Shown: positions 1 through 12,564, numbered from the stretch's first letter. The stretch is 64,000 nt of DNA from Dendrolimus kikuchii (GCA_019925095.2 CM034406.1:9427388-9491387); one strand, 5' to 3'. Program-made: numbers and translations. The notes: a model not told the origin generated them from the sequence alone.

Positions 1-3000
1 TCTGATACGCAATACTGATACACTGGCGTGTGAAGTGTACGGCTGTTCCCGAAAGTGAACACACCAACGTCACGCGGTTCCAATCTCCAGACTAACAAAT
101 CCGTGAACGGTTTGGGAGAGTCAATTATTCACCACCCGTGTCTCCTGCCAAAGTTTCTGAAAGGTGTTGACGTCATCATATCTGTACACATATGTGTATC
201 AACACAAATACCAGCAAATACACAGTCACAAATATTATGCTTTGTGAAATATTACTCTGTCACAAAGTAGCGACGGAAGAAAAATGCAATCTCGCTCAAA
301 GTACTGTCGCGTAATATTTTGTTTTAAATTTAAACTTGATAATTTTTATTCAAATTTAGATTTTCTTGAAGGGCATAAATGATGAGTATTACCCTAATAG
401 AATTTATCACGCAACTTTGCTCGCATCAATGTTAACCCGTATCGAGCGAAAGCCTATCTAATTCAATTCATTTATTTGCTTAAAACATGGTATACAAAAG
501 ACGGCATCTCATTACATTGATCACACGATCCTGCCGAGTAGGCATGCAAATATTGCAGTTGTTTATAATTCTAAATTAATGGTAACTATCTAATATTACA
601 GTGTATAAAGTATCTTTTTTAGGATATCTAAAGTAAATATGTACTCCATGTCTTGAGACTCTGTGTATTGAGCCTTATATGCCTGAAGAAAATATTCGAT
701 TTTTCAGGATATACCGTATATCTATAAGTTCATGAGCCGTCATTAAGATTTCATTATATACCTGACTTTATGACAAGTATTTTACTCCTCAGTTCATTAT
801 AAAAACCAAACAAACACTCGAATAGTTACTTTAACTTTACATACTATTTATACTTTATGACTATCAAGATAATCATAAATACTTTAATCTTACCATAACT
901 TATAGAACACCTTCCAAATATTAAATAATATTATTATAAAATATTTTGCTTAACAGTAACAGATAGTTAGCATTCTTTTATGTTTCAATTTATTTGCTAA
1001 CAGTACTCCCGCCCGCCTACGTAAAGGATGTGACGTTTTGAAAGGCGCCTGTTTTAAAAAATCTTGAATCAACACTACTTATACAACTCATTTAGGCAAA
1101 GCACAGACTTCCACATTTAATTGGTTTCATAACCTTACTTTCTGTTTTTTCCGTGCATATATCATGTATATATTTGCTATACAATCGTCTCACCTAGTTG
1201 GAGCAAACACAAAGAGCTGGTGCCGGCTGGTGGCACAATAGTCTGAATAGATATTGTGGCCAATGCTGTTCCTTCTTACTACTATAGTTTTACTCTGTCA
1301 GAGTCTTCAGGGTTCCTCACAATATTTGAAAATGTAGTACCTACATATGTAAATGTTATAATATTACGTTTTTGTACTCATTTTTAGCTTGTATATAATT
1401 TTAGCCTGAGTCGTAAAAATTCACAAAAAATCCTTTCAATTACAAAACAAAGTGATAAACATTAGATATCTACTTCAAGAGGTCAGTCAACAAAGCAAGA
1501 GTCATATCCACAATTCTCTAAATACGATTTCTTGCAATATGCCTTACTTTTGCGTCATATTCTACACCATAAGTACATAGAGTTTTGTACTCATATCTCG
1601 TAGAGAAAATTAGAATGACTTGCTAAAATTTCCTTCGAATCTTATACGGCCTTACTTATAATAATCTTGTTAAGAAAGGATTAGGCATCTCTTAAGTAAG
1701 GGAATCAGAATCAGACCCTAATCAATTAATATCTTTTTTTTCACTTATAAACGTGTATTACCTATTGTTTACCTAAGAAGAGCACAGATGAACGAAATTT
1801 GAAGGATTAACGTAGGTGGTACCCAAAATATTTGTCTAAAAAGGACTTTATGGGTAAGATTTTCACTAATCAGGTGCTGAGCAGTTTCTTAAAATTTAAC
1901 AACCGATTATAAGTAAGGCCATTAGTGTCCAAGTCTAAGCAGTATGATCAATATTTGTAAAATATTTTTCAAATTGGATGGTATGGCTGACACATTCATA
2001 AAACGTAATTAGTAGCGACATCCTAAAATTTCATACGAAATAATAATTTTAATTATATAAAAATATATTTAATCTTGTTACTATTGAATAATAATCCTAT
2101 ACTTCGAATCACGATATTTATTTTCCTATTTATTAGTTTCTTCTATACCGTTTTATTGGAAACAGATTTTAAGTAACTTATCTACTTCAAGACGACAGTA
2201 CAGTTACATAATAAATACGATCATCATACAACTGACTAGATATGATCTCCTGCAATATGACTTACGTTGTGACATGTTCTGGTATTATAAGTACGACACG
2301 AGAGTAGCCCAATGTTATATCTGTTTTTGCCGTAGAAAACAGCTTATAATGTAAGTCCGGGGACGTCCTTGAGCGATTCGTCATGGTTAAATTCTTGTAC
2401 AGACTATAATCATTTTATTAGTATGATTTTACGGCTATTTTATAAGCAAAATCACGTGTTCAACGATCGTAAAATTTTGCTTAATACATACAGTGAAAGT
2501 TTTATCTCCAATAATTAGTATACCTATTTGATAAAATTACTAAGATATTTTTTTTGTTCGATGATATACACGTAATTACGTATTAATTTTTGTTTATGTG
2601 CACTCCTTAATAAATTTAACTAATATAGAGCACTTAACTAACAGAGAGTATCACATGTATTGTGCTGGTAACGTTGCTGTAAAGTTCAAGGGTTTTCTAG
2701 AATCCCTGGAAATTTGTTGAATAATGGAAAACTTACTTGGGCACGGATGAAGTGAACGAAGAGCGTAATTTGGTGTAATGATTGCGATAACTTGTTATTA
2801 TTAGATCTTTCTGCGTTTATAGCGTTTCAAAGTTATTTTCTATTGTATAGGTATTAAAGTTTTTCTACAAAGCTTAATGAGATGATAAGAATGAGAAACA
2901 ACCAATTATTATTCTTTATACTTTTATCATACGCAAATGACAACTCTTTTCTTAAATACGCATTCTCTGCAAAATTTGTGTATCAATGTAGTAATAATAT

Positions 3001-3408
3001 TATGTACAAATGTTTAGGTTTCAAAACAATCTTTAAGTATAGAATTTTATCTAACACTAATCATACTAATCTTTAACTATAAGCACCAAGCAAAAACTTT
3101 CAGCTAAATTGTATATCTTTCACTGATGTCTAAGAGGAGTATGGATTGTGGAAGTTCAAAAACACACGTTTCAATAAACACTTCAGATTTTCAAAACATG
3201 TGTAAAATTCTTGCTTAAAAATAATCAGTATCCTATTATATAATATAATGTTATTTTTTTAAATAAAACATTCTCAGCCCACTATAAATTCCTGCCCAAT
3301 ACTCCGTTTTTGAAGTTGGTGTATTGCGAATGTGGAAATTCCGAACGTATCTGATACCTACCTCAATGTACAATTTACATTATTTCACGGCCATTGTTGA
3401 TGAGTAAA
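1..3408. other. AT-rich stretch without a recognised gene
   Basis: I see no convincing exon here. The first 190 bases are richer in GC than the rest and could hold exon sequence, but no product is recognisable. Bases near 1466-1600 and 2170-2310 share diverged blocks (TATCTACTTCAAGA, then TTGCAATATG followed by CTTAC), suggesting an old duplication about 700 bp apart. Confidence 0.4.
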
Positions 3409-3420
3409 ATGATAAAAGAT

Positions 3421-3471
3421 ACATACATACATACATACATAACTTCACGCCAGTTCCCTCGCGGGGTAGGC
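3421..3471 (-). mobile_element. 51-bp 3' remnant of an RTE-like LINE
   Basis: On the minus strand this reads CCCCGCGAGGGAACTGGCGTG followed by AAGTTATG and a TATG tail, the 3' terminus of the LINE at 22986-24494. It is flanked by a 12-bp direct repeat ATGATAAAAGAT (3409-3420 and 3472-3483), the target-site duplication. It is therefore a complete but extremely 5'-truncated insertion. It lies about 50 bp beyond the donor site of the minus-strand exon, so probably in that gene's intron. Confidence 0.9.
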
Positions 3472-3520
3472 ATGATAAAAGATGATTAAATTTAATGACA
3501 CATTGATGATAAATGCTTAC

Positions 3521-3719
3521 GTTTTAATGGCTTTATTGCAGGTACTTCATCATTTTCGGTGGGTGAAGTCTTAGTAATAGTCTCCACCGGTTTCAGTTTC
3601 TTTTGAGTCCAAGGTGGTGGGGTTTCAGTGTCTTTATCCTTCACCCACGGAGGTCTGAAGCTATCACGCCGCTGGGGTCCCGAGTCTCTACTCACGTTAC
3701 CGATAGGCATTGTGATGAT
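3521..3719 (-). CDS. Internal exon of a proline-rich protein (unidentified)
   Basis: An open frame bounded by good splice signals on the minus strand: acceptor TTCACAG just before 3719 and donor GTAAG just after 3521. The 199-nt exon encodes about 66 residues, starting IITMPIGNVSRDSG, and ends in phase 1. The peptide is polar and proline-rich with two similar units, FRPPWVKDKD and PPPWTQKKLKP, then a Lys/Glu/Thr-rich stretch. There is no membrane segment or signal peptide. The composition suits a disordered linker, such as those in muscle or cytoskeletal scaffold proteins, but I do not recognise the protein. Partner exons were not found with confidence: a 30-base exon at 156-125 would be in phase and end in TAA, but that is speculative. 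A non-coding repeat could imitate this, but clean splice sites plus biased composition make an exon more likely. Confidence 0.55.
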
Positions 3720-3914
3720 CTGTGAACACAATACAAAGATTCAATTTACATACATAAATCCGTATTGGCACGCCTGTTTCCCATTCGGGTAGGCAGAGAC
3801 GATGGATCTCACTTGCTACAATCCTGACACTTCTCTTTTCATCTACTTTCATTTATCTCTTTGTTCATATTTAACTATTACTGTCATACACTTGCGATTC
3901 CGTTCATAAAATCC

Positions 3915-4075
3915 ATGGTCCGGGTTATCTGGAACAGATTGCTCTAATAAGTCGATAAGGCTGCCCTTTGTCCCTGCCATTACTGTCTAATGTGACTACT
4001 GTAAGTTGTTTATTTTACGTATGTGAAATGGTGAACAATAAAAAGTTTTCTATCTATCTTCTATCTTTTAACTGT
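3915..4075 (+). mobile_element. LINE 3' tail (hairpin family), degenerate
   Basis: Contains GGTTATCTGGAACAGATTGC, a CGATAAGGCTGCC block and AACAATAAAAAGTTTTC, ending in TCTATC repeats. These match the 3' end of the Jockey-like copy at 35335-35960 in order. The hairpin is eroded here, so the copy is old. Confidence 0.75.
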
Positions 4076-4429
4076 TCCTAATTAATTAATATTAGTTATA
4101 TTGAATTCTGCCTGTAAAGTAAGTGGTATATAAAGCCTAAGTCATTGTCATCTATGAGTAAGCTGCTCGGAAGTCTGGCTCCATTATTACCTCGTTGGAT
4201 TACCATGCTTAACCGTTATTAAATATGATTTCATAAATATTCACAAGCATAAATGCGTGTAGGTACATTCCCCTAAAATAATGTAATTGGGCGTAGTTAT
4301 GTATACTGAAATTAATATAATTATAATTAATTTATTGAATTAAATTAAGGTTAATAATATAAATCAACCTGGGTATGCTGGCAATTGACGTTTAGGAAAA
4401 AATGCCCAAATCGAAGAGTTGCTGGGTGA

Positions 4430-4625
4430 GCCTAATATTATAGGCGGGCAAGGCGTATTCGCTTGTGCTGGTTTGGCCACATATAAAGTATGGAGGAGAA
4501 TTGTGGAGTAAAAAGAGTATCGGAGTCAGCCGGCCAGTCGCTCGTCCCAGATATTGCTTGATTGACGAATACGTCAGAATCCACTAGGACTCTGACCTGC
4601 GTAAACTTCTGGCTTGACATTGCCA
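4430..4625 (+). mobile_element. Fragment of a LINE C-terminal region
   Basis: One plus-strand frame reads RIRLCWFGHI, a stop, then MEENCGVKRV. This is the W-F/A-G-H motif that follows the reverse transcriptase in RTE-type and related LINEs. The frame is broken by stops. Minus-strand open frames here are shadows. Confidence 0.55.
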
Positions 4626-4974
4626 GTAAATGCCGTTAGACAGATAGGAGTGGCGTATAGTATAATGATCTTACTTAACATGTAAGAATGATCAATATAA
4701 TTACTAGAAAAATCGTTTCCTTTCATTTTTGATATTGTTGAATCTATCTACGATTCGGTAGATGTTCCATAAATAACATGTTTTTCATGTATCTCCCTAA
4801 TATAAATGATTACGCCAAATTTAAAATTATGAATGAACAAAGTGTGTGAACATCAGAATGTTTTAATGATCAAAGTAGACTCTTTATCGATGTTAATTTT
4901 TTAGAAAAAATCTCTTTCATTGCTAGAATAACATAGTACACGGTAGTCTGAGTCGTTCTTTTTTAACTTATATA

Positions 4975-5110
4975 ACAGAGTGACAGCCTTGAAGGGAGGA
5001 CTGGAACCTGTGCACTAATGCTGTATTACAATTCAAGGTTCTTATGGCGGTATGCTTTTGACGAGGGATGGCCGCCATTCAATCGAGTAAATGCCCTAAC
5101 CGGGCAAATA
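4975..5110 (-). mobile_element. SINE A fragment
   Basis: Reverse complement of the middle of the poly(A)-tailed SINE at 49385-49700: shares the blocks GGACTGGAACCTG, CACTAATGCTG and CAAGGTTCTTATGGCGG. Internally deleted and diverged. Confidence 0.65.
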
Positions 5111-5969
5111 TTACCAATATTGTTGCAGTGCAGTTCTAAAAATTTAAGATAATATTATTGAACGTCAAGTTTAAGTCATCCATTCTTGTATTACGTGAAT
5201 TTCTGATTTTTTTGTATTTGAATAATCATTATTATTCCAGTGCTGGGCTCTCGTGTCTCGAACAATATCGGGTGATCCGTTTTGCCAAGTTTCTAGATAA
5301 GGTGCAAAGGCATGTTTCTCACATTGGTAATTTCAATGTGTAGGTCTCCTCAAGATGTTTACATTCAGAAAATACTTTCTACGGGCTACCTACACGCTCT
5401 CCAGTCAAGATTCAACGTTGTCAAACGTTAAATTCTACGTCGAACTTAATAATTAAATTGAAGGCATGTTAGGAGATATAATAAGCCTCCACTTTAATTA
5501 TTGGGTTAAAAATAAAATAAATATAATTAGGTACCTATATAAAATATTTTAATAAGATTAGGTAAAATGACAATGAAACCTTTAAATTTGGGGTGGTGAC
5601 ACTGACATATATCCAGATGCAACTGATAAGAACAAATTAATGTGTGATGGTTTTAGTGTATGTTATTAGGTTAAACAAGCTAATTTTAATCTAATCATGC
5701 ATGTGATTAACACTATAATGTCAGCATAATCCTCAATATTGAATAGCAAACTGCAAAATAGATAGCAGCTGGAAATTTGGCTGGGACACAAATACATTCA
5801 TTCAACTAAATTAGATAGATATAGATCGGTATTTTTAGAAATTACTTTCATGTTGTACTTCACTAATGTTATTTTAACGTAACAAAACATGAGACTCTTT
5901 GTATCCTTTATTAATATATGAACGGGAAAATATATAGTCTAATGTACCTAAAGTTTTTTATTGTTTGAA

Positions 5970-6115
5970 TACAGTAGAAAGCTGAAGGACCACCTGGTGG
6001 AAATTGGTTACTGTTGCTTATGAATATTTGCAAAAATATAGGTAAACTAAAATACTCTACCACCTAGCTGGAGGCTGTTTACTCGCCTCTTACGGCAGGC
6101 CGTCCGGTCTGTTCT
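5970..6115 (-). mobile_element. SINE A fragment
   Basis: Reverse complement of both ends of SINE A with the middle missing: GGTGGAAATTGGTTACTG at one side and CTCGCCTCTTACGGCAGGCC at the other. Confidence 0.6.
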
Positions 6116-6146
6116 TTATATATTTAAGGTTTTGTAGCCTAATTAC

Positions 6147-6235
6147 AAAAACTAAACAGTAGACATCACTGTGCATTGGCTAATACGCATTTTACCGATT
6201 TTATTACTCTCCATTCTAGACCATTAATGTAGCCT
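6147..6235. repeat. Dispersed repeat, copy 1
   Basis: Shares AAACTAAACAGTAGAC, TCACTGTGCATTGGCTA and GATTTTATTAC in order with 57042-57128. Family unknown. Confidence 0.7.
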
Positions 6236-6740
6236 GTACATTCGGCCGCAGTAATTAGTATTCTTCCTCCGTCTTTCCGTCACTCCCTGTAGAAGCACGG
6301 ATAAACAGAAAAAACATAAATTTCGCGAAGCGATACGTAATAATTAAGGTTACAAACCACCTAAATATAATAACTTGAACCTACATGATATTACGCCTGT
6401 TTCCCATAGAACATAGTAGAAGGAAACGATGATTTTCCACATTCCATGGTTATGGCACACAACTTTCATTTCATCTACTTTTATTTCAAATTATTTTTAC
6501 CTGACCTTCCTTTAAACTATCTGCTATGTGATCATATTAAGTACGACGTGGTCTACAAACAGCAATTTTACCATGTAGACTACTGTTATACACTTGTCTA
6601 GGTACACATATTTTGCCAGACTTCTTGTAATGTTTTTCTTCGCCACCTTGACATTAATATTTCAACTAATGTAAACAATACGTCACATAATATATGTTCC
6701 CTCAAAGGGGAAGGCCGGAAACCCCTAACGGAATACTTAT

Positions 6741-6890
6741 AGGCTGATAGATAAATACCTAAATAGATAACATTCTATTTCGCATCAAAATAAACAACAT
6801 AAGAATATTGCAGGTAGGTACTATAGATATACTACCTGCAATATTTGTGTGTAAAACAGTAGGCGGCCTTAGCGCATCTAGACTACCTAA
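6741..6890 (-). mobile_element. Degenerate LINE 3' tail with an inverted repeat inside
   Basis: On the minus strand it carries the GGCCGCC block and a TATCTATT-type tail of the hairpin LINE family, much eroded. Between them 6804-6817 (AATATTGCAGGTAG) and 6832-6845 form a perfect 14-bp inverted repeat with a 14-base spacer. Confidence 0.45.
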
Positions 6891-7261
6891 CTTAAAATAT
6901 ATACCTACTTTACCAATATAGATATGTAGGTCATACATAAATATATTATAAATTTATATAAGTTACATTATATGATGTGTATTTTTGAATTACATATAAT
7001 AAATAAATTATACTTTGATACTTTTTATCACTTTATGTATTGTATCCTCTCTTTACCTTTCGGTAAATAAGCCTTACTTTACCGATCTCTGTATAATGTT
7101 TATCATGCAGAGTCAGAGTCATCTACTCAGCTTTTAGAGATTCAATACGAAAGGCGTAAAACATAGATGTATCTATGTTCTGTAATGTATATAACCTTAT
7201 TGATTAAAACAATCTTTTTAAAAAAACCTTATTAAAAAAGAGTGTGTTATCGTGAGATATA

Positions 7262-7420
7262 TAAGGATCAAACGACTGGTGGAGATCCCACTAAAAGATG
7301 CCGCGGCCTAAGAACCCTGACTTGACTTCCTGAGGGACATTAAAAGATACAATGCCACGAAGTGGAGAATAATATGTAGGAAAGGACCCCGTGCTCCAGA
7401 ACCGATGTTCTCAATACAAA
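7262..7420 (+). mobile_element. Degenerate LINE C-terminal fragment
   Basis: Different frames show pieces of the Pro/Arg-rich segment that follows the GH motif in RTE-like LINEs, with frameshifts between them. A second piece of similar type lies at about 7860-7985. Neither is intact. Confidence 0.35.
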
Positions 7421-8144
7421 ACTGGATTTAACGCTAGAATTACGATGAACAAATGCCATTAGTAAATTTATAAAATATAACAATTCCAAACGCGCACACT
7501 GTTGGAATTGCAATTTGGCCAGACGTGCTGAATATTGTTATTGTAATGTTCTGTAAATAATAACACAGACGGCGATGCTTGAGCTCTTTTGTTTATGCGA
7601 AAATATAATGCATACATTGCTGAGTTGTACTAGTATAATATTAACACCGATTAAAGAATATGCGCATTGTAATAAACTCTTTGCATCCGTTTTAGTCGTA
7701 GGAATCGATATTAATGTAGTTTTAATGCAATAAACATAAATTATCAAACAATGTACAACAGGGCACGTTATAATCATAGATTTCTAATGTACGATGTAGA
7801 AAGACTAATATTAATTAAAAAAAAATTAAGTATGCGTAAGTATCATGAAATTCACAGCACCAAGAAATGGTGTCTCGGCTTCGTGAGGGATGATGAGCGT
7901 GCCAATCGTGGAAGAACATGACAAGTGGAAAAAGTATATGAAAAGGTGGACTTAGAGGTCCGAATCGGATGATGAAGAAATAATTTAAAATTTACGTATG
8001 TTTTCTAGGTTCATTGCCTATTGGAATTAGTTTGGGAACACAAGATCCTTATACTTAACTTTATGATTTAGTCCATTGACTTCAAAAAAATCAAAAATCA
8101 CCCATTGGTGGTGAAATAATTCGCTTTGGAATTATTAAGTCGAA

Positions 8145-8205
8145 AATAAAAAAAGTGTGTGTGTGCCATTCACACACGGCAGAAGGGAAAATTCAGAAAA
8201 GTAGC
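8145..8205. repeat. GTGTGTG-palindrome repeat, copy 1
   Basis: AAAAAGTGTGTGTGTGCCA then TTCACACACGGCAGAAG. The same arrangement with a GTGTGTGTATGCAGTTCACAC core is at 17840-17935, and another end of that family is inverted at 21990-22031. Confidence 0.55.
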
Positions 8206-8474
8206 CTACGAGTTAATAAGATTAATATAGAGTCTTATAACTTTTATAATATTTTTACCAAGCTCAAAAATTGTTTTATATTTTATTGCAAAATAATACA
8301 CTTCATATATTACATATTTAAGATATTTTAAAACACATTATTCAGATTCCATGTTTTCACCTTGAACAAATGACGTGAAATTCTTATGATAACTAAAATA
8401 GGAAACAAATGCTCTAGTTTCAATTTGATTTATGAACTTCAAAACTTTAAATTATTTCCAACTCTATCTTTATG

Positions 8475-8575
8475 TGCATAGTGTTTAAATTATTAAATAT
8501 CTCTTTTTAGTGTCGCTTTTTCCTTTTATCGAGTTTCAAATCACAACGATTCTAAAGAAGTTTCACTTTAAAAAG
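8475..8575 (+). repeat. Dispersed repeat, short version
   Basis: Matches 18005-18165 almost base for base (ATAGTGTTTAAATTATTAAATA, then CTCTTTTTA.TGTCGCTTTTTC and AAAGAAGTTTCA). It lacks about 48 bases present in the other copy, so one of the pair carries an indel. Confidence 0.75.
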
Positions 8576-9414
8576 TTATAATCCGTGAAAATATTTTCCA
8601 TGAAAATATATTTGAATAGGAATTGTTGACTACCTAAGTTTTGAAATTGGAGTATTTGAATGATTGATTTTTAGAGCTTCATAGCTAAATGACAAAACCA
8701 GTGGACTTTGGCCTCCACTTCAGAACCAGTAATTGTGCGTGGAATCACACGTACTCTATCAACATTTCATCTAGCTACGTTGCCAAATGGCATTAGTTTG
8801 GGACTGGACCAGATTTAGTTAAAATGAGTTTTATTTTTCCATAAAAACAGAATAATTTATTTTATTGCTATTTTCTGTTACTTAAATAAAATTATATTTG
8901 CAATTCAGCTGATGTAGCCTTTGGTTATTTTAAAGTTTGTGAGTACTATGTTTGACTTTATTTTTTCTAGTTTGTTTAAGGTGAAAAGCAAATTTTTGCT
9001 ATTGTAGGCATTTAAAATGTTAAATTAAAATTTTCACTATATAAAAGTCCCTTTAGAAGTTCATAAAAATAACACCTCTTATTTCGATCCCATTGTTAAA
9101 ATTTCTGGCTATTACAATAATTGGCTAATCTCACTAAATATTTTAATACATTAAAAAATATACCCTCTTCAGCTTAGTTACATTTAAACATAATTTAGAC
9201 TTAAACAATTATGATATTTAGATAGATAGAAGATTATTCAGATAAATAGAAGAAATAGGACAAAACACAACATATGCTAGCTGCATGACTAAAACAATTG
9301 AATAGTTTCACTTTTGAATTTAGTTTATTATTATTTAGTTATTATAACCTAATTTATTCGGCTGATAATTTTTATCTCATGATTGAAAAATCGGCCGATA
9401 GATAGAGACAGACA
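8576..9414. other. AT-rich stretch, nothing recognised
   Basis: No exon-like frame, repeat match or structured element was found. Confidence 0.4.
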
Positions 9415-9419
9415 GACAA

Positions 9420-9469
<50 letters not shown>

Positions 9470-9590
9470 AACTTAATTGCTCAGCAAAATATACAATTAC
9501 AAAAACAAACCATATTTACAATATTTTCTATGCAATACAATAGGCCGCCTTATCGCTCAAAGCGATCTTTTCCAGGCAACCTAAATGAAA
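9415..9590 (-). mobile_element. LINE 3' tail ending in a long (GA/TC)n tract
   Basis: On the minus strand: GGTTGCCTGGAAAAGATCGC, TTTGAGCGATAAGGCGGCC, then a sequence ending GAGCAATTAAGTTTTATC followed directly by an uninterrupted TC tract (plus-strand GA, about 9423-9468). It fits the 3' end of the hairpin LINE family, whose tails are simple repeats, so the microsatellite is the element's tail. An open minus-strand frame here is only its shadow. Confidence 0.8.
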
Positions 9591-10427
9591 GAAATTTAAA
9601 ACAGGTGATGTAGGTGGTGCAGGAGAAAGGCAATAGATACATAAATACTCAACAATTAATTTAAGAAATAAATATACAAATACATACATACATATATAGA
9701 TATAAGTAATTTTGTGCGTCATTTTCATTGTCTCCATGTGTAAAAACTTTTCTGTTTGCACTAATTTGTAGATTGCAATCCAGATTTTAGTTGTGTGGAT
9801 TTATGACAATGATAATTGGTTTTGTGTATCATAAATTTAAAAAAAGGTGAAGTGTCGATTTTATTAAAACAAAGCAAAATTTAAGTGAAACCCCAACTTA
9901 CATGATGTCTAATCAATCATGAATGAATGTATTTTGAATTTTTATCTCTGCATCTGTTTGAAAATTTCTTTCGAATAGATCTGAAGCACCTCCATCGATT
10001 TCAAAAATTTATGGATTAAAACAGCAATATCTTAAAATACTATGTTTCCTTACTTCTGATATTTTGTAGGGTTTAAAAGATACGTATATAATACGCAAGC
10101 CTTGTATGGACGAAATCCGAAGTGACGTGCATAAGTAGTTTACTAATAGATATATGAATCAATATTTATTTAGGTATAAAGATTATTCAGCTTAAGGTAC
10201 TGACTGACCTCAATCGAAGTACCTACTTAATTTTATCTCAACATACGAATCTATTGATGTGAACGATTTACACGAGTTACACAGCACTGGTATAAGAAAT
10301 AATTTGAAAAGACTATGTTCTTAAAGCTCGATAAAAATGGGAATAACCTAAAAATAAAATTAACAAAATGACTCATAATAACATTTGTTTAAGGGGATGC
10401 GAAATTTTGGATTATTAACTATAAGTA
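9591..10427. other. AT-rich stretch, nothing recognised
   Basis: No gene seen. A fragment of LINE tail on the minus strand (GTATAATAAAGTGTTATC then TATC repeats) follows at 10428-10475. Confidence 0.4.
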
Positions 10428-10809
10428 ATAGATAGATAACACTTTATTATACACTAAAATAAACAATGGATAGTTGACTGTCAAATCAACTAAATTACAT
10501 TTTATGATCTTAAGCTGATATGAAACGGTTCATTTCTGTCTTTCAGTTTGGTTGAATCAACCAATAGAACAGATTAGATCCGAATATATAGGTATATTGC
10601 ATAATGCATGGACAGTTTGGACAGAGATGTTGCGGTTGTTACAGTACCAATGCATTCTGACCATAACAGCGAATGCAAAATAAGTTTTACAATATTGACT
10701 TATATAATACAAATTACACATTTTAATCATTAAAAAAATCTATAAGTAATAATACTATCTAAATAATAAAATGTCTACCATTACAGCATGTCAAATATAT
10801 CGGTACTTG

Positions 10810-11372
10810 GGATTGGAAAGAAACACCGGTTTTTTAATTTAATGCTTTTATTGGCTTACACAGCCGTACGTAATTCTTCTCCGCAGAGTTGCCTCTACAC
10901 GCACAACTAACGGCGCACTATACCGACGTTAAAATACCGTCATCACTATTGCATACAGCAACCACCTCCTGCAGCTGCGGTGATTACCTCCGAATTTACC
11001 GCGCGTAGCTCGCTTCTGCATCTCCTCTTAAACTACGCTAAACTCCTCCTTCACTAAACTGCACACTAAACTCTCTACTAAACTCGTCACGATCTCTTAC
11101 TTAACTCTTCTTCCAACTTTCTCGTATCGCACTTGTCGCTTTGCTTTCTTCAACTGAACTACTCCGTAGGCGCGCCTTACGCTGCTTATATAATTATATA
11201 TAGAATCTTGTGGAACCCATGATTTCGATCTTCTTTCCATTATTCTCTTATTTACTGTCTGTCCCTTTCTAAAATGTATAGATCTGTTCTTGTCTTATTC
11301 TTCTGGAATCTTCTACATTTTTCTGAACTCCACTTATATCGTCTATAAACATGCTTATATTATGACATTTAG
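10810..11372 (-). mobile_element. Candidate solo LTR
   Basis: On the minus strand a TATATAATTATATAAG TATA-like box (about 11190) is followed by some 340 bases rich in short direct repeats of AGTTTAGTG type and then CCAATAAAAGC, a polyadenylation signal, at 10840-10856. A promoter and poly(A) signal within about 550 bp suits an LTR. I could not find a target-site duplication or a second LTR, so the ends are approximate; a 5' exon of an unknown minus-strand transcript is the alternative. Confidence 0.3.
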
Positions 11373-11861
11373 TAGTCAGTAGCGAATTTTAATTTAAAAA
11401 GTGTACATGGTAGCTCTCTGAGAGACTTCAGGAGCTTATTTATTATATACGAATGGTCCCATGCAATAAACACTTTTGCGCATCAATGTAGTAATTGTAT
11501 TTATAGTGCAGACTTTAAATTTATCGCGTCTGTTATGTGGGAAGACCTCCGAACGCTGACTGATATATAAACATAAACTTGAATAATTAAATATCAATAG
11601 CATTCAATACTGTCGAGTCCTTTGCAGTTCTGCCTTTCAAACAGCGTATTAATTCTAAATATTCTTTAAACAGAATATGATAAAAACATAAGCTTCTTTT
11701 TTCATCATGTCAAAAAAGCGTACAGAATTCTAATAAAATTGAATAAAATCAATGATTCCAGAATATATCTTAAAAAATGAAAACTGCCATATAAAGTAAA
11801 TAAGTAATCGTACTGTATTTTGCGTATACCACCATCGTTATTATCATTTAAATTCATGTCT

Positions 11862-11990
11862 GGGGTTGTCTGGAAGAGATCGCTTTTTAGCGATAAGACC
11901 GCCCTTTGGGTATAATTAGATATAGATTTACTCTGTAAGTTCATTTTTGTATTGGTGTAAAATAAAGTGTTATCTATGTATCTATCAAGT
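11862..11990 (+). mobile_element. LINE 3' tail with intact hairpin
   Basis: GGTTGTCTGGAAGAGATCGC, TTTTTAGCGATAAGACCGCC, then GTAAAATAAAGTGTTATCTA and TATC-type repeats. The ATCGCT/AGCGAT stem (11879-11884 with 11889-11894) is perfect. Confidence 0.8.
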
Positions 11991-12144
11991 CCAAATCCCT
12001 GGCAAACGAAGTGGCGGGCGGAGGTATTTCTTAATATGCTCCATCACAGTCCCTCCCACATTCTTTAGAGCCATTTAATACAATTTGAAAGTTACAGTTA
12101 AGTACCTTACAATTTTTGTACATTAACCTAACTAACGCATAGGA

Positions 12145-12275
12145 CACCGGATTGCGTGGAAGAGATCGCTATAAGCGATAAGGCCGCCCATTGGTCTAAT
12201 GGAAATGTATTTGTTTTAAATGTCTAGGTTTAAGTTATGGTGAACAATAAAGAGTTTTCATTCATTCTTTCTTAA
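12145..12275 (+). mobile_element. LINE 3' tail with intact hairpin
   Basis: GAAGAGATCGCTATAAGCGA then TAAGGCCGCCC, ending GGTGAACAATAAAGAGTTTT and a TTCATTCATTC tail. It has the same layout as 11862-11990 with a different tail unit. Confidence 0.8.
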
Positions 12276-12564
12276 CGCAGTACGAGATAGTTTAACACCA
12301 TCTATTTTTTCCTATTTTTATACATTGATTTATTTATAACTTGATAGATGATAATTACTAATACATTTTTCCTTCAATGATACAAGTGCTGATTACTTCT
12401 AAGTTTTTATATAATATATTTGTACTTATTATGTATATATATTCAATATTTATGTTTTATTTTCATCACCATAATTTATTATCTGTACCCAAATAATTAG
12501 TATTATCGATTGTTGTGATTATTTCGTCATCTATTATAGAAAATAAGTATCTTTTAAAAAATCG

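Noticed and set aside
9528..9761. Open minus-strand frame of 77 codons
   Set aside because: It reads through a LINE 3' tail; the part ending LEKIALSDKAAY is the translated hairpin block found in other copies.
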